From NCBI GenBank assembly GCA_021767525.1, contig JAASTF010000189.1, forward strand, positions 1 to 6,342: 6,342 nt of DNA, written 5' to 3'. Shown one piece after another: positions 1 through 6,102 of this stretch. Under the pieces are notes generated by a model that saw nothing but the letters and a program-made list of their open reading frames with translations, was not told where the DNA came from and did not search any database. The DNA comes from Paracoccaceae bacterium (lineage in GTDB: Bacteria; Pseudomonadota; Alphaproteobacteria; Rhodobacterales; Rhodobacteraceae). The number at the start of each line of letters is the position of its first letter. Position 1 is the stretch's first letter. The translations under genes were made by a program, and so were the position numbers.

Positions 1-522
1 CATGGTCGACACGATCGCCGGCGCCAGCCCCTTGGTCGGCTCGTCGATCAGGTACAAACGCCGCTCTTCCACCATCGCCCGCGCAATCGACAGCATCTGC
101 TTCTGCCCGCCCGACAGGTTGCCGGCATGGCTTTTCCAGAAGGTCTTGAGCGGCGGGAAGACCGAAAACAGCCACTCTAGCCGCGCGGCATCGGGCGCGC
201 CGGAACTGGCGGCCAGCACCATGTTTTCCTCGACCGTCAGATCGCTGAAAATGCCCATGTTCTCGGGCACGTATCCCACGCCCAACCGCGCGATCGCGGG
301 CGTCGGCAGCGCGGTGAAGTCCTGCCCGTCCAGCACGATCTGCCCGGCCCGCGCGCGCCAGTGGCCCATGATCGTGCGCAGCGTCGTGGTCTTGCCCACA
401 CCATTGCGGCCCAACAGCATCGTCACCTGCCCGCGCGGCACGGCGAAATCGACGCCTTGCAGGATGTGGTATTGCGCGATGTCGGTATGCACGCCCGAAA
501 GCGTCAGGATGGGCTCAGACAT
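1..522 (-). CDS. livF: Branched-chain amino acid-type ABC importer ATPase LivF (5' part, truncated by window edge)
   Basis: This is the second nucleotide-binding subunit of a LivFGHMK-type importer. It hydrolyses ATP on the cytoplasmic face of the membrane together with LivG. The first 174 residues are present, against about 235 in the family, so the C-terminal quarter, including the H-loop histidine, lies beyond the left edge. Visible motifs are Walker A GRNGVGKTT (residues 38-46), a Q-loop region YVPENMGIF (near 89-97) with Glu where many ATPases have Gln, as is common in LivF, the signature NLSGGQ (135-140), and Walker B LYLIDEP followed by TKGLAP (156-168). The GLAP stretch and the compact signature are LivF-like rather than LivG-like. 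The ATG overlaps the livG stop in ATGTCTGA (8 bp), which indicates translational coupling and fixes the start. The transported substrate cannot be read from the ATPase. Confidence 0.95.
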   Translation of the reverse strand, partial: MSEPILTLSGVHTDIAQYHILQGVDFAVPRGQVTMLLGRNGVGKTTTLRTIMGHWRARAGQIVLDGQDFTALPTPAIARLGVGYVPENMGIFSDLTVEENMVLAASSGAPDAARLEWLFSVFPPLKTFWKSHAGNLSGGQKQMLSIARAMVEERRLYLIDEPTKGLAPAIVSTM

Positions 523-1279
523 CGGTCAGCTCCTTGCCCATATAGGCCTCTTGCACCACGTCGCTGGCCATCACCTGCGCGGGCGGGCCATCGGCGGCCA
601 GCTGGCCGTTATGCAGCACGATGATCCGGTCGGCCAACCGGGCGATCACGTCCATCTTGTGCTCGACCAGCAGGATGGTGCGATCCTTTTGCGCCTTCAG
701 CTCGGCGATCAGGTCCAGCACCACGGGTGCTTCGTCGACGCTCATCCCGGCGGTGGGTTCGTCGAACATGTAGACCAGCGGATCGAGCGCGATCAGCAGC
801 GCCACCTCCAGCTTGCGCTGGTCGCCGTGGCTCAGTTCGCTGACCAGCTGCGCGCGCTTGTCGTAAAGGCGCACGCGATCCAGGATCGCCACCGCCTTGT
901 CCGTCACCTCCGAATGGCCACTGGCCAGCGACAGAAGGCGGTATCCCAGCCCTGCCTTCGACTGGATCACCAGCCGCACGTTTTCCAGCACGGTCAGGTT
1001 GGGAAATAGGTTCGTCAACTGAAACGCCCGCCCGATCCCGGCGCGCGTGCGCTGCGCCACGCCATCGCGGGTGATATCGCGCCCGTTCAGATCGACCCGC
1101 CCGGCGCTGACCGGGATCTGCCCGGAAATCAGGTTGAAATAGGTGGTCTTGCCCGCGCCGTTGGGGCCCACGATGGCCGTCAGCTCGCCCGCCTTGAAGG
1201 CGCATGTCACCGCGTCGACGGCCACGTGCCCGCCAAAGCGCACGGTCAGGTCGTGCGTTTCCAGAATGACCCTGCTCAT
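515..1279 (-). CDS. livG: Branched-chain amino acid-type ABC importer ATPase LivG
   Basis: This complete 254-aa ATP-binding subunit matches the usual LivG length of about 255 aa. Walker A GPNGAGKTT is at residues 38-46. The Q-loop is GRAFQLTNLFPNLTVLEN (83-100), with Q87 in the typical LivG context. The signature is LSHGDQRKLE (149-158), Walker B is VYMFDEP (169-175) followed by TAGMS, and the H-loop histidine is H207 in LLVEHKMD. The C-terminal EAYMG is the usual LivG/LivF tail. Every residue needed for ATP hydrolysis is present. The ATG follows an AAGGG ribosome-binding site about 6 nt upstream. The gene lies 55 bp after the LivK-like binding protein, with a strong hairpin between them, and overlaps livF by 8 bp. 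No permease gene separates binding protein and ATPases, so livH/livM are expected downstream of livF, outside the window. Confidence 0.96.
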   Translation of the reverse strand: MSRVILETHDLTVRFGGHVAVDAVTCAFKAGELTAIVGPNGAGKTTYFNLISGQIPVSAGRVDLNGRDITRDGVAQRTRAGIGRAFQLTNLFPNLTVLENVRLVIQSKAGLGYRLLSLASGHSEVTDKAVAILDRVRLYDKRAQLVSELSHGDQRKLEVALLIALDPLVYMFDEPTAGMSVDEAPVVLDLIAELKAQKDRTILLVEHKMDVIARLADRIIVLHNGQLAADGPPAQVMASDVVQEAYMGKELTDV

Positions 1280-1295
1280 GGGAAACCCTTGTTGC

Positions 1296-1323
1296 GCGCG
1301 GGGCCGTGTCGCCGGCCCCGCGC
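1296..1323 (-). terminator. Strong GC hairpin between the LivK-like gene and livG (attenuator or mRNA-stabilising element)
   Basis: A perfect 11-bp inverted repeat, GCGCGGGGCCG (1296-1306) and CGGCCCCGCGC (1313-1323), encloses a 6-nt loop. It begins 11 bp past the binding-protein stop and ends 16 bp before the livG start. Reading along the minus strand, it is followed by GCAACAAGGG rather than a U tract, so it is not a classical intrinsic terminator. In other binding-protein-dependent importers, hairpins at this place protect the upstream mRNA 3' end and lower expression of the ATPases relative to the abundant periplasmic protein. That role is inferred here. The alternative is a Rho-assisted partial terminator. 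Confidence 0.6.
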
Positions 1324-1334
1324 CTTGTGGCAGA

Positions 1335-2510
1335 TCAGTTGTTGCGCACGGGGATGGGCAGGTCGTCGATGGTCAGTTCCTTGACCAGCTCGGGGATCGC
1401 CCATTCCACGTCGTCATCCACGCGGATCTTGAAGTGATACATGCTTTGCAGCGCCTGGTGATCCTCGGCGCGGAACCGCATCAGCCCCTTAGGCGTCATC
1501 CATTCCATGCCTTCCATCGCGGCAATCAGATCCTCGGTATCGGCGTTGCCGGCCTTTTTCAGCGCCTCGACCACGGCGATGCCGGTGGCCATGCCGCCCG
1601 CGGTGAAGAAATCGGGCGGGCTGCCGAACCGCTCCTGGTGCTGCTCCACCAGCCAGTCGTTCACCTCGTTATCGGGCAGCTCGTAGTAGTAATAGATCGC
1701 GCCTTCCATGCCCGGAAATTCCTTGTAGCCCTTCAGCGCCGCCAGGATATTGCCGCCGGTCGCCAGCTCGATATCGAACCGGCCCGGATCCATCGCGTTC
1801 AGCTTGCCCATCGGGTTGCCGCCGCCCGCCCAGAGGACGAACACCTTTTTCTCACCCTCGAGATCCTTCATCGCGTTGAAGATCCGCTCGCCCGCGGCAG
1901 TGAAATCGGTGGTGTCCGTGGGGGCGTATTCCTCGTGCACGATCTCGGCGCCGGTGCCTTCCAGCGCCTCGCGGAAGGCGGCGATACCATCGCGGCCAAA
2001 GGCGTAATCCTGCGCCAGCGTGGCGATCTTGACGCCGTCACCGGCCATCGCAATCGCCTGCGCCACCGCGTCCTGCGACGAGTTGCGCCCGGTGCGGAAG
2101 ATATAGCGGTTCCAGTTCTCGCCGGTGATGCTGTCGGCCACGGCCGGGTGCACGATCAGCAGCTTTTCGTATTCCTCGGCCACCGGCAGCATGGCCAGCG
2201 CCACGCCCGAGCTGACCGGCCCGATGGCCAGGTCGACCTCGTCATCGCCATAGGCCTCGGCCAACAGGGCACGACCGTTTTCCGGCTTCAGCTGGGTGTC
2301 TTTCTCGATCACGACGATCTTTTCGCCGTTCACCTCCATCGTGCCGCCGGTGGCGTATTCCAGCCCCATCATCAGCCCGTCATGGGATTGCTTGGCATAG
2401 GCCTCGAACGGGCCGGTCTTGCCATAGACATGGGCGATGGTGATATCGGCCATCGCGGCGCCCGACAGCGCCAGTGCCGAAACCATCCCCGTCAAAAGGG
2501 TGCGTTTCAT
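1335..2510 (-). CDS. Periplasmic substrate-binding protein, LivK-like (type I periplasmic binding fold)
   Basis: This 391-aa exported binding protein captures solute in the periplasm and delivers it to the LivFG-powered permease. Residues 1-21 form a Sec signal peptide: basic MKRT, a hydrophobic stretch, and an AMA cleavage site before D22. It has no lipobox cysteine. The mature part begins DITIAHVYGKTGPFEAYAKQ, the first strand and ligand-loop pattern of the Peripla_BP_6 family. IGPVSSGVALAMLPVAEE (96-113) is the usual second ligand-contacting region, and PTDTTDFTA (197-205) is the conserved hinge-side motif. Length is normal for the family. The start at 2510 was chosen because it directly precedes the signal peptide and follows a strong GGGAGG at 6 nt spacing; an in-frame extension back to 2693 is open but lacks coding character. 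Family-level similarity does not fix the ligand, because this class includes binders of branched-chain amino acids, amides, urea and aromatic acids. Sequence upstream holds a candidate activator site and promoter. Confidence 0.93.
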   Translation of the reverse strand: MKRTLLTGMVSALALSGAAMADITIAHVYGKTGPFEAYAKQSHDGLMMGLEYATGGTMEVNGEKIVVIEKDTQLKPENGRALLAEAYGDDEVDLAIGPVSSGVALAMLPVAEEYEKLLIVHPAVADSITGENWNRYIFRTGRNSSQDAVAQAIAMAGDGVKIATLAQDYAFGRDGIAAFREALEGTGAEIVHEEYAPTDTTDFTAAGERIFNAMKDLEGEKKVFVLWAGGGNPMGKLNAMDPGRFDIELATGGNILAALKGYKEFPGMEGAIYYYYELPDNEVNDWLVEQHQERFGSPPDFFTAGGMATGIAVVEALKKAGNADTEDLIAAMEGMEWMTPKGLMRFRAEDHQALQSMYHFKIRVDDDVEWAIPELVKELTIDDLPIPVRNN

Positions 2511-2516
2511 GAGTAT

Positions 2517-2522
2517 CCTCCC
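2517..2522 (-). promoter_or_regulatory. Strong ribosome-binding site deciding the start of the LivK-like gene
   Basis: GGGAGG lies 6 nt before the ATG at 2510 and directly follows the leader hairpin (2526-2540). It selects this start over the longer in-frame extension and fits a highly expressed periplasmic protein. Confidence 0.8.
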
Positions 2523-2525
2523 TGT

Positions 2526-2546
2526 GGCCCGCTGCGGGCCTTTTTT
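2526..2546 (+). terminator. Rho-independent terminator-like hairpin with T6 tract, pointing along the plus strand
   Basis: The stem is GGCCCG (2526-2531), the loop CTG and the second arm CGGGCC (2535-2540), followed immediately by TTTTTT (2541-2546). The U tract lies on the plus-strand side only. It would therefore stop transcription running antisense to the LivK-like gene, while no sense gene on that strand needs a terminator here. In the LivK-like mRNA the same hairpin would sit in the 5' leader, ending 3 nt before the GGGAGG ribosome-binding site, with the A6 run ahead of it. It could then instead be a leader structure affecting translation or mRNA stability. Confidence 0.6.
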
Positions 2547-2556
2547 CTGTGCCCCC

Positions 2557-2587
2557 ATCATGCGGTTAAGGGGGCGCGACCTGTCAA
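2557..2587 (-). promoter_or_regulatory. Candidate promoter of the LivK-like operon: perfect -35, weak -10
   Basis: On the minus strand a perfect TTGACA occupies 2587-2582. No good -10 box lies at the normal spacing. The best match is CATGAT (2562-2557, 4 of 6 bases), at a long 19-bp spacing. A good -35 with a poor -10 fits an activator-dependent promoter, and a tandem repeat abuts the -35 on its upstream side. The interval also contains an inverted repeat, GCCCCC (2551-2556) and GGGGGC (2570-2575), which may be an operator or only base-composition noise. Confidence 0.4.
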
Positions 2588-2607
2588 TGCGTAGAATTGC
2601 GTAATTC
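2588..2607. promoter_or_regulatory. Tandem 10-bp repeat next to the -35 box, candidate activator-binding site
   Basis: Plus-strand reading gives TGCGTAGAAT (2588-2597) followed directly by TGCGTAATTC (2598-2607). Two TGCGTA units are thus spaced exactly 10 bp, one helical turn, so that two protein monomers would bind the same face. The array starts at the base adjoining TTGACA of the putative promoter, the position of class II activator sites. It also contains the dyad GAATT-gcgt-AATTC (2594-2607). Minus-strand TACGCAATTC resembles TACGGTATTC of the palindrome at 3167-3186 (8 of 10 bases). The most likely binder is the PAS-LuxR protein encoded just upstream; this is inference. Confidence 0.45.
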
Positions 2608-2613
2608 CCCGCG

Positions 2614-3156
2614 TCACCCGGACTGCCCCAGCCGGGCCAGCAGGCGGGCGGCGTTGGGCACGTCGAACTTGCGCAAAAGGCGCGCCCGCACATCCTCGAC
2701 CGTGCGCGGCGAGAGGCCCAGAACCTGCGCGATTTCCTTGGATGTCAGGCCGCGCGCCAGGTGTTCCAGCACGTCGCGTTCGCGCGGGGTCAGCGCCGGG
2801 CCCGGCGCGCTGCGGGCGATGGGTGCGAAACTAAGAACCATGCGCGCCAGCGGGTCGTCGGGTGTCAGGCTGCGGGCGCGAAACCGGCACCAGACGCGGC
2901 TGCCATCGGCGCGGCGCAGCATCCGTTCGTCGCAATACGCCCCCTCGCGCGCCAGTGCGGCCAGCCCCACGTCGCGGACCTGCGCGAACTCGGCATCGCT
3001 GTCGTAAAAGAGGCGAAAGCTTTGCCCGACCAGGCGGGCGGCCTCATGCCCCGACAGCTGCGCGAATGTGGCGTTGGCCGCACGGATCACGCGATGTTCG
3101 GTCAGCACCAGCCCCACGGGCGCGGCATCGAAGACGATATGCGTCAAATCTTCCAT
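2614..3156 (-). CDS. PAS-domain LuxR-family transcriptional regulator (one-component)
   Basis: This 180-aa cytoplasmic regulator has an N-terminal PAS domain (about residues 5-112) containing GLVLTEHRVIRAANATFAQL and RMLRRADGSRVWCRFRARSL. A short linker leads to a LuxR/GerE helix-turn-helix (about 121-177) with LTPRERDVLEHLARGLTSKE and GLSPRTVEDVRARLLRKF, the classic four-helix DNA-binding pattern. It has no receiver domain and no transmembrane segment. It therefore probably senses a small ligand or redox cue through PAS rather than a kinase signal; no cofactor residue can be identified with confidence. The ATG at 3156 was chosen because it begins directly before the PAS domain. An in-frame ATG at 3192 would add 12 residues but would place the palindromic operator inside the gene. 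A fitting promoter (3164-3192) would give an almost leaderless transcript. The gene lies between the LivK-like operon and the divergent M20 operon and is the likely controller of one or both. Confidence 0.9.
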   Translation of the reverse strand: MEDLTHIVFDAAPVGLVLTEHRVIRAANATFAQLSGHEAARLVGQSFRLFYDSDAEFAQVRDVGLAALAREGAYCDERMLRRADGSRVWCRFRARSLTPDDPLARMVLSFAPIARSAPGPALTPRERDVLEHLARGLTSKEIAQVLGLSPRTVEDVRARLLRKFDVPNAARLLARLGQSG

Positions 3157-3163
3157 CCCCGTA

Positions 3164-3192
3164 ATCCTACGGTATTCACACCGTAGTGTCAT
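3164..3192 (-). promoter_or_regulatory. Predicted promoter of the PAS-LuxR gene, nearly leaderless
   Basis: On the minus strand ATGACA (3192-3187, 5 of 6 to TTGACA) is separated by exactly 17 bp from TAGGAT (3169-3164, 4 of 6 to TATAAT). Transcription would start about 7 nt past the -10, near 3157, which is next to the ATG at 3156. No good Shine-Dalgarno is seen at normal spacing, consistent with a leaderless or near-leaderless mRNA. The palindrome at 3167-3186 covers the spacer. Confidence 0.4.
3167..3186. promoter_or_regulatory. Perfect 7-6-7 palindrome in the divergent promoter region, candidate operator
   Basis: CTACGGT (3167-3173) and ACCGTAG (3180-3186) are exact inverted repeats around the spacer ATTCAC, a 20-bp dyad, the size of sites used by dimeric LuxR-type helix-turn-helix proteins. 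It begins 11 bp upstream of the regulator start and ends 43 bp before the M20 gene start. It fills the spacer and touches the -10 of the predicted regulator promoter, so binding there would be expected to repress the regulator. It could also act on the divergent M20 operon. That the regulator binds its own operator is inferred from position and symmetry. Confidence 0.6.
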
Positions 3193-3229
3193 CGGCGCAT
3201 CCTGTGCGCGACCCACAAAACCCGGACCC

Positions 3230-4534
3230 ATGCAGATGACCCTGAAAGACCGGCTTGCCGCCGAACTCGACGCGCGGCGCGACGACCTGACCGAACTGTG
3301 CCAGGACCTGATCCGCATCCCCACGCTGAACCCGCCCGGCGCCAATTACCGCGAGATTTGCGACTTCCTGGATCGCCGGCTGCTGAAATCGGGCTTTCAT
3401 ACCGAGCTGATCCGCGCCCACGGCGCCAAGGGCGACAGCGACAAGTACCCACGCTGGAACATCGTCGCCCGCCGCGACGGCACCCGGTCGGGCGACTGCG
3501 TGCACTTCAACAGCCATACCGACGTGGTCGAGGTCGGCCGGGGCTGGACGACCGACCCCTTCGGCGGCGAGGTGAAGGATGGCAAGGTCTATGGCCGCGG
3601 GGCCTGCGACATGAAGGGCGGCCTGGCGGCCAGCATCGTCGCGGCCGAGGCGTTCATCGCGGTCTGCCCCGACTATGCCGGCGCGATCGAAATCAGCGGC
3701 ACGGCGGACGAGGAATCGGGCGGGTTCGGCGGCGTGGCCTACCTGGCCGAGCAGAGCTATTTCAGCCCCCAGCGCGTGCAGCACGTCATCATCCCCGAAC
3801 CGCTGAACAAGGACCGCATCTGCCTGGGCCATCGCGGCGTCTGGTGGGCCGAGATCGAAACCTATGGCGAAATCGCCCACGGCTCGATGCCGTTCCTGGG
3901 CGATTGCGCGGTGCGCCACATGGGCGCGGTGGTGGCCGAGATGGAGGACAGCCTGTTCCCGGCGCTTGCGCAGAAACGCACCGATATGCCCGTGGTGCCC
4001 GAAGGCGCGCGGCAATCGACGCTGAACATCAACTCGATCCACGGCGGCGAGGCCGAACAAGAGGCCGATTACACCGGCCTGCCCAGCCCTTGCGTGCCCG
4101 ACAGCTGCCGCATGGTGATCGACCGCCGGTTCCTGATCGAGGAAGACATCGACGAGGTGCAGGCCGAAATCCATGCCGTGCTGCAAGCGGTCAAGGAACG
4201 CCGCGCCACGTTCAGCTATGACGTGCGCGAATTGCAGCGCGTGCTGCCCAGCATGACGGAAAAATCTGCGCCCGTGGTGCAGACCGTGGCCCGCGCCATC
4301 GCGGACGTGATGGGGCAAGACCCGCAATACGTCGTCAGCCCCGGCACCTATGACCAGAAACATATCGACCGGATCGGGCGGCTTCAGAACTGCATCGCCT
4401 ATGGCCCCGGCATCCTGGACCTGGCGCACAAGCCCGACGAATACGTGGGCATCGACGATATGCTGGACAGCGCCAAGGTGATGGCCAATGCGCTGGCCGA
4501 CCTGTTGGCCGGGCCGGACGCCGCCGGTGCTTGA
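3230..4534 (+). CDS. M20-family zinc metallo-deacylase/peptidase (ArgE/DapE/CPG2-like)
   Basis: This complete 434-aa cytoplasmic hydrolase probably cleaves an N-acyl amino acid, a small peptide or a related amide. All M20 active-site elements are present: metal-binding H96 and D98 in NSHTDVV, bridging D127 in GRGACDMKGG, the catalytic and metal glutamates E161-E162 in ADEESGG, a metal-binding acidic residue E190 in IIPEP, and H400 in DLAHKPDE. The dimerisation domain lies roughly between residues 200 and 310, with H217 in AHGSMP as the likely substrate-contacting histidine. There is no signal peptide. The start at 3230 has a weak CGGA upstream; ATG at 3236 is an in-frame alternative two codons later. 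The reading frame is open further upstream, but that stretch overlaps the regulator and has no family similarity. The gene lies 81 bp ahead of a family-5 binding protein on the same strand, suggesting that it processes the imported compound. Exact substrate is unresolved: acetylornithine, succinyl-diaminopimelate, formylaminopyrimidine and dipeptide hydrolases all share this fold. Confidence 0.93.
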   Translation: MQMTLKDRLAAELDARRDDLTELCQDLIRIPTLNPPGANYREICDFLDRRLLKSGFHTELIRAHGAKGDSDKYPRWNIVARRDGTRSGDCVHFNSHTDVVEVGRGWTTDPFGGEVKDGKVYGRGACDMKGGLAASIVAAEAFIAVCPDYAGAIEISGTADEESGGFGGVAYLAEQSYFSPQRVQHVIIPEPLNKDRICLGHRGVWWAEIETYGEIAHGSMPFLGDCAVRHMGAVVAEMEDSLFPALAQKRTDMPVVPEGARQSTLNINSIHGGEAEQEADYTGLPSPCVPDSCRMVIDRRFLIEEDIDEVQAEIHAVLQAVKERRATFSYDVRELQRVLPSMTEKSAPVVQTVARAIADVMGQDPQYVVSPGTYDQKHIDRIGRLQNCIAYGPGILDLAHKPDEYVGIDDMLDSAKVMANALADLLAGPDAAGA

Positions 4535-4600
4535 TCCTTCGGCGATTTTGGGGTGACACTGTCGCCAATGCCCCATCCGGGGCCAAGGCCCATCAAGGGC
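4535..4600 (+). other. Leader between the M20 gene and the family-5 binding protein with two small hairpins
   Basis: The gap holds two short stems: GGTGAC/GTCGCC (4552-4566, one G-T wobble, 3-nt loop) and GCCCC/GGGGC (4570-4583, 4-nt loop). Neither is followed by a T tract, so neither is a convincing terminator. They may moderate read-through or protect the binding-protein mRNA 5' end. No promoter was recognised here, so cotranscription with the M20 gene is the simplest reading. Confidence 0.3.
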
Positions 4601-4610
4601 AAGGAGGGAG
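4601..4610 (+). promoter_or_regulatory. Near-perfect ribosome-binding site of the family-5 binding protein
   Basis: AAGGAGGGAG contains the full AAGGAGG anti-16S match 8-9 nt before the ATG at 4616. It decides this start over the in-frame GTG at 4553 and predicts strong translation, as expected for a periplasmic binding protein. Confidence 0.85.
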
Positions 4611-4615
4611 CCACC

Positions 4616-6091
4616 ATGAAATTCAAGAAACTCGGCACCGCAGCCGCGATGGCCATGCTGTTGGCCGGCGCCGCCCAGGCCAAGACCGACATTATCGTGG
4701 GTCTGCAACTGGAACCGCCGCACCTGGATCCGACCAGCGCCGCCGCGGGCGCCATCGACAGCGTGCTTTATTCCAACGTGTTCGAGGGGCTGACCCGCTT
4801 CATGTCAGATGGCTCGGTCGTGCCGGGCCTGGCCGAGTCGTGGGACATTTCGGATGATGGCACGGTATACACCTTCACCCTGCGCGAGGGCGTGACGTTC
4901 CATGACGGCACCACGATGGATGCCGAGGATGTGAAATTCACCCTCGACCGCGCCCGCGCCGACGACAGCCAGAACGCGCAAAAGGCGCTGTTTGCCGATA
5001 TCGCCTCGGTCGAGGTGCTCGATCCGCGCACCGTGCGCGTGACGCTGGCCCAGCCCAATGGCAGTTTCCTGTTCAACATGGCCTGGGGCGACGCGGTGAT
5101 CGTCGCGCCCGAGTCGATCGAGGGCATCAAGCAGACCCCGATCGGCACCGGCGCCTTCAAGTTCGACAACTGGGTGCAGGGCGACCGGATCGAGCTGGTG
5201 AAAAACCCCGATTACTGGGGCGAACCCGCCAAGCTGGACGCCGCAACGTTCAAGTTCATTTCCGACCCCACCGCCGCCTTCGCCGCCGTGATGGCCGAGG
5301 ATGTGGACGTGTTCTCGGGCTTCCCCGCGCCTGAAAACCTGCCGCAGTTCGAGGCCGATCCGCGGTTCCAGGTGCTTGTCGGCTCGACCGAGGGGGAAAC
5401 GATCCTGTCGACCAACAACAAGATGCCGCCCTTCGACAACGTGAAGGTGCGTCAGGCGCTGGCCCACGCCATCGACCGGCAGGCCATCATCGACGGCGCG
5501 ATGTTCGGATACGGCACGCCGATCGGTACCCATTTCGCGCCGCACAACCCCGATTACGTGGACCTGACCGACATCTCCGCCTATGACCCCGAGCGCGCCA
5601 AGGCACTGCTGGCCGAGGCCGGGTTTCCCGACGGGTTCACCACCACGCTGAAATTGCCGCCGCCCTCTTACGCGCGGCGCGGGGGCGAGATCATCGCCGC
5701 CCAACTGCGCGCGGTGGGCATCCAGACCGAAATCACCAACCTGGAATGGCCACAATGGCTGGAAGAGGTGTTTCGCGGCAAGGATTACGGCCTGACCATC
5801 GTCAGCCACACCGAACCCGCCGACATCAACATCTATGCCCGGCCCGATTACTATTTCCAGTATGACAACCCCGCCTTCCAGGAATTGATGGTGACGCTGA
5901 ACAACACCACCGACCCCACCCAGCGGTCCGAGTTGCTGCAACAGGCCCAGCGCATCATCGCCGAGGATTACGTGAACGGCTACCTGTTCCAGCTGGCCGC
6001 ACTGAGCGTCGCCAACGCCAAGGTGCAAGGGCTGTGGGCCAACGCGCCCACCCAGGCCACCGACCTGACGGGCGTTTCCTGGGCCGAGTGA
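4616..6091 (+). CDS. Periplasmic solute-binding protein family 5 (DppA/OppA class)
   Basis: This 491-aa exported protein binds a peptide, opine, nickel chelate, glycoside or similar solute for an ABC importer. Residues 1-22 form a Sec signal peptide: MKFKK, a hydrophobic segment, and an AQA cleavage site before K23. No lipobox is present. The mature N-terminus has the family pattern GLQLEPPHLDPT, then NVFEGLTRFM, VVPGLAESWDISDDG and YTFTLREGVTFHDGT (residues about 29-99), then AEDVKFTLDRA. Later come PIGTGAFKFDNWVQGDRIEL, VRQALAHAIDRQAII and ERAKALLAEAGFPDGF, all standard SBP_bac_5 blocks. Length is slightly below the usual 500-540 aa, but both ends look intact. It is followed after 122 bp by a DppB-type permease and preceded by the M20 hydrolase, which points to a peptide or acylated amine as substrate. 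Sequence alone does not fix the ligand. Confidence 0.94.
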   Translation: MKFKKLGTAAAMAMLLAGAAQAKTDIIVGLQLEPPHLDPTSAAAGAIDSVLYSNVFEGLTRFMSDGSVVPGLAESWDISDDGTVYTFTLREGVTFHDGTTMDAEDVKFTLDRARADDSQNAQKALFADIASVEVLDPRTVRVTLAQPNGSFLFNMAWGDAVIVAPESIEGIKQTPIGTGAFKFDNWVQGDRIELVKNPDYWGEPAKLDAATFKFISDPTAAFAAVMAEDVDVFSGFPAPENLPQFEADPRFQVLVGSTEGETILSTNNKMPPFDNVKVRQALAHAIDRQAIIDGAMFGYGTPIGTHFAPHNPDYVDLTDISAYDPERAKALLAEAGFPDGFTTTLKLPPPSYARRGGEIIAAQLRAVGIQTEITNLEWPQWLEEVFRGKDYGLTIVSHTEPADINIYARPDYYFQYDNPAFQELMVTLNNTTDPTQRSELLQQAQRIIAEDYVNGYLFQLAALSVANAKVQGLWANAPTQATDLTGVSWAE

Positions 6092-6102
6092 CGCGCCCGG
6101 AA

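Noticed and set aside
2..1009. 335-codon plus-strand open frame opposite livF and livG
   Set aside because: It spans the overlap of two well-supported minus-strand ATPase genes and has no domain of its own.
2551..2575. GCCCCC/GGGGGC inverted repeat in front of the LivK-like gene
   Set aside because: The arms are low-complexity runs with a 13-nt spacer in GC-rich DNA. Chance is a reasonable explanation, so it is mentioned only under the promoter.
1143..2594. 483-codon plus-strand open frame opposite livG and the LivK-like gene
   Set aside because: It is rich in His, Arg, Gly and Val with no recognisable domain, as expected when a GC-rich gene is read on its other strand. The minus-strand genes carry clear family motifs.
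2511..2693. N-terminal extension of the LivK-like protein by 61 residues
   Set aside because: It would overlap the regulator gene and place the signal peptide internally. The strong GGGAGG site supports the start at 2510.
3068..3229. N-terminal extension of the M20 protein by 54 residues
   Set aside because: It overlaps the regulator on the other strand and contains the palindrome. The added residues have no M20 character.
4553..4615. GTG start adding 21 residues to the family-5 binding protein
   Set aside because: The added residues would precede a canonical signal peptide, and the near-perfect ribosome-binding site at 4601-4610 serves the ATG at 4616.
3176..4723. 515-codon minus-strand open frame opposite the M20 gene
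   Set aside because: It is an antisense shadow. Composition is His/Gly/Val-rich and without motifs, while the plus strand encodes a full M20 active site.
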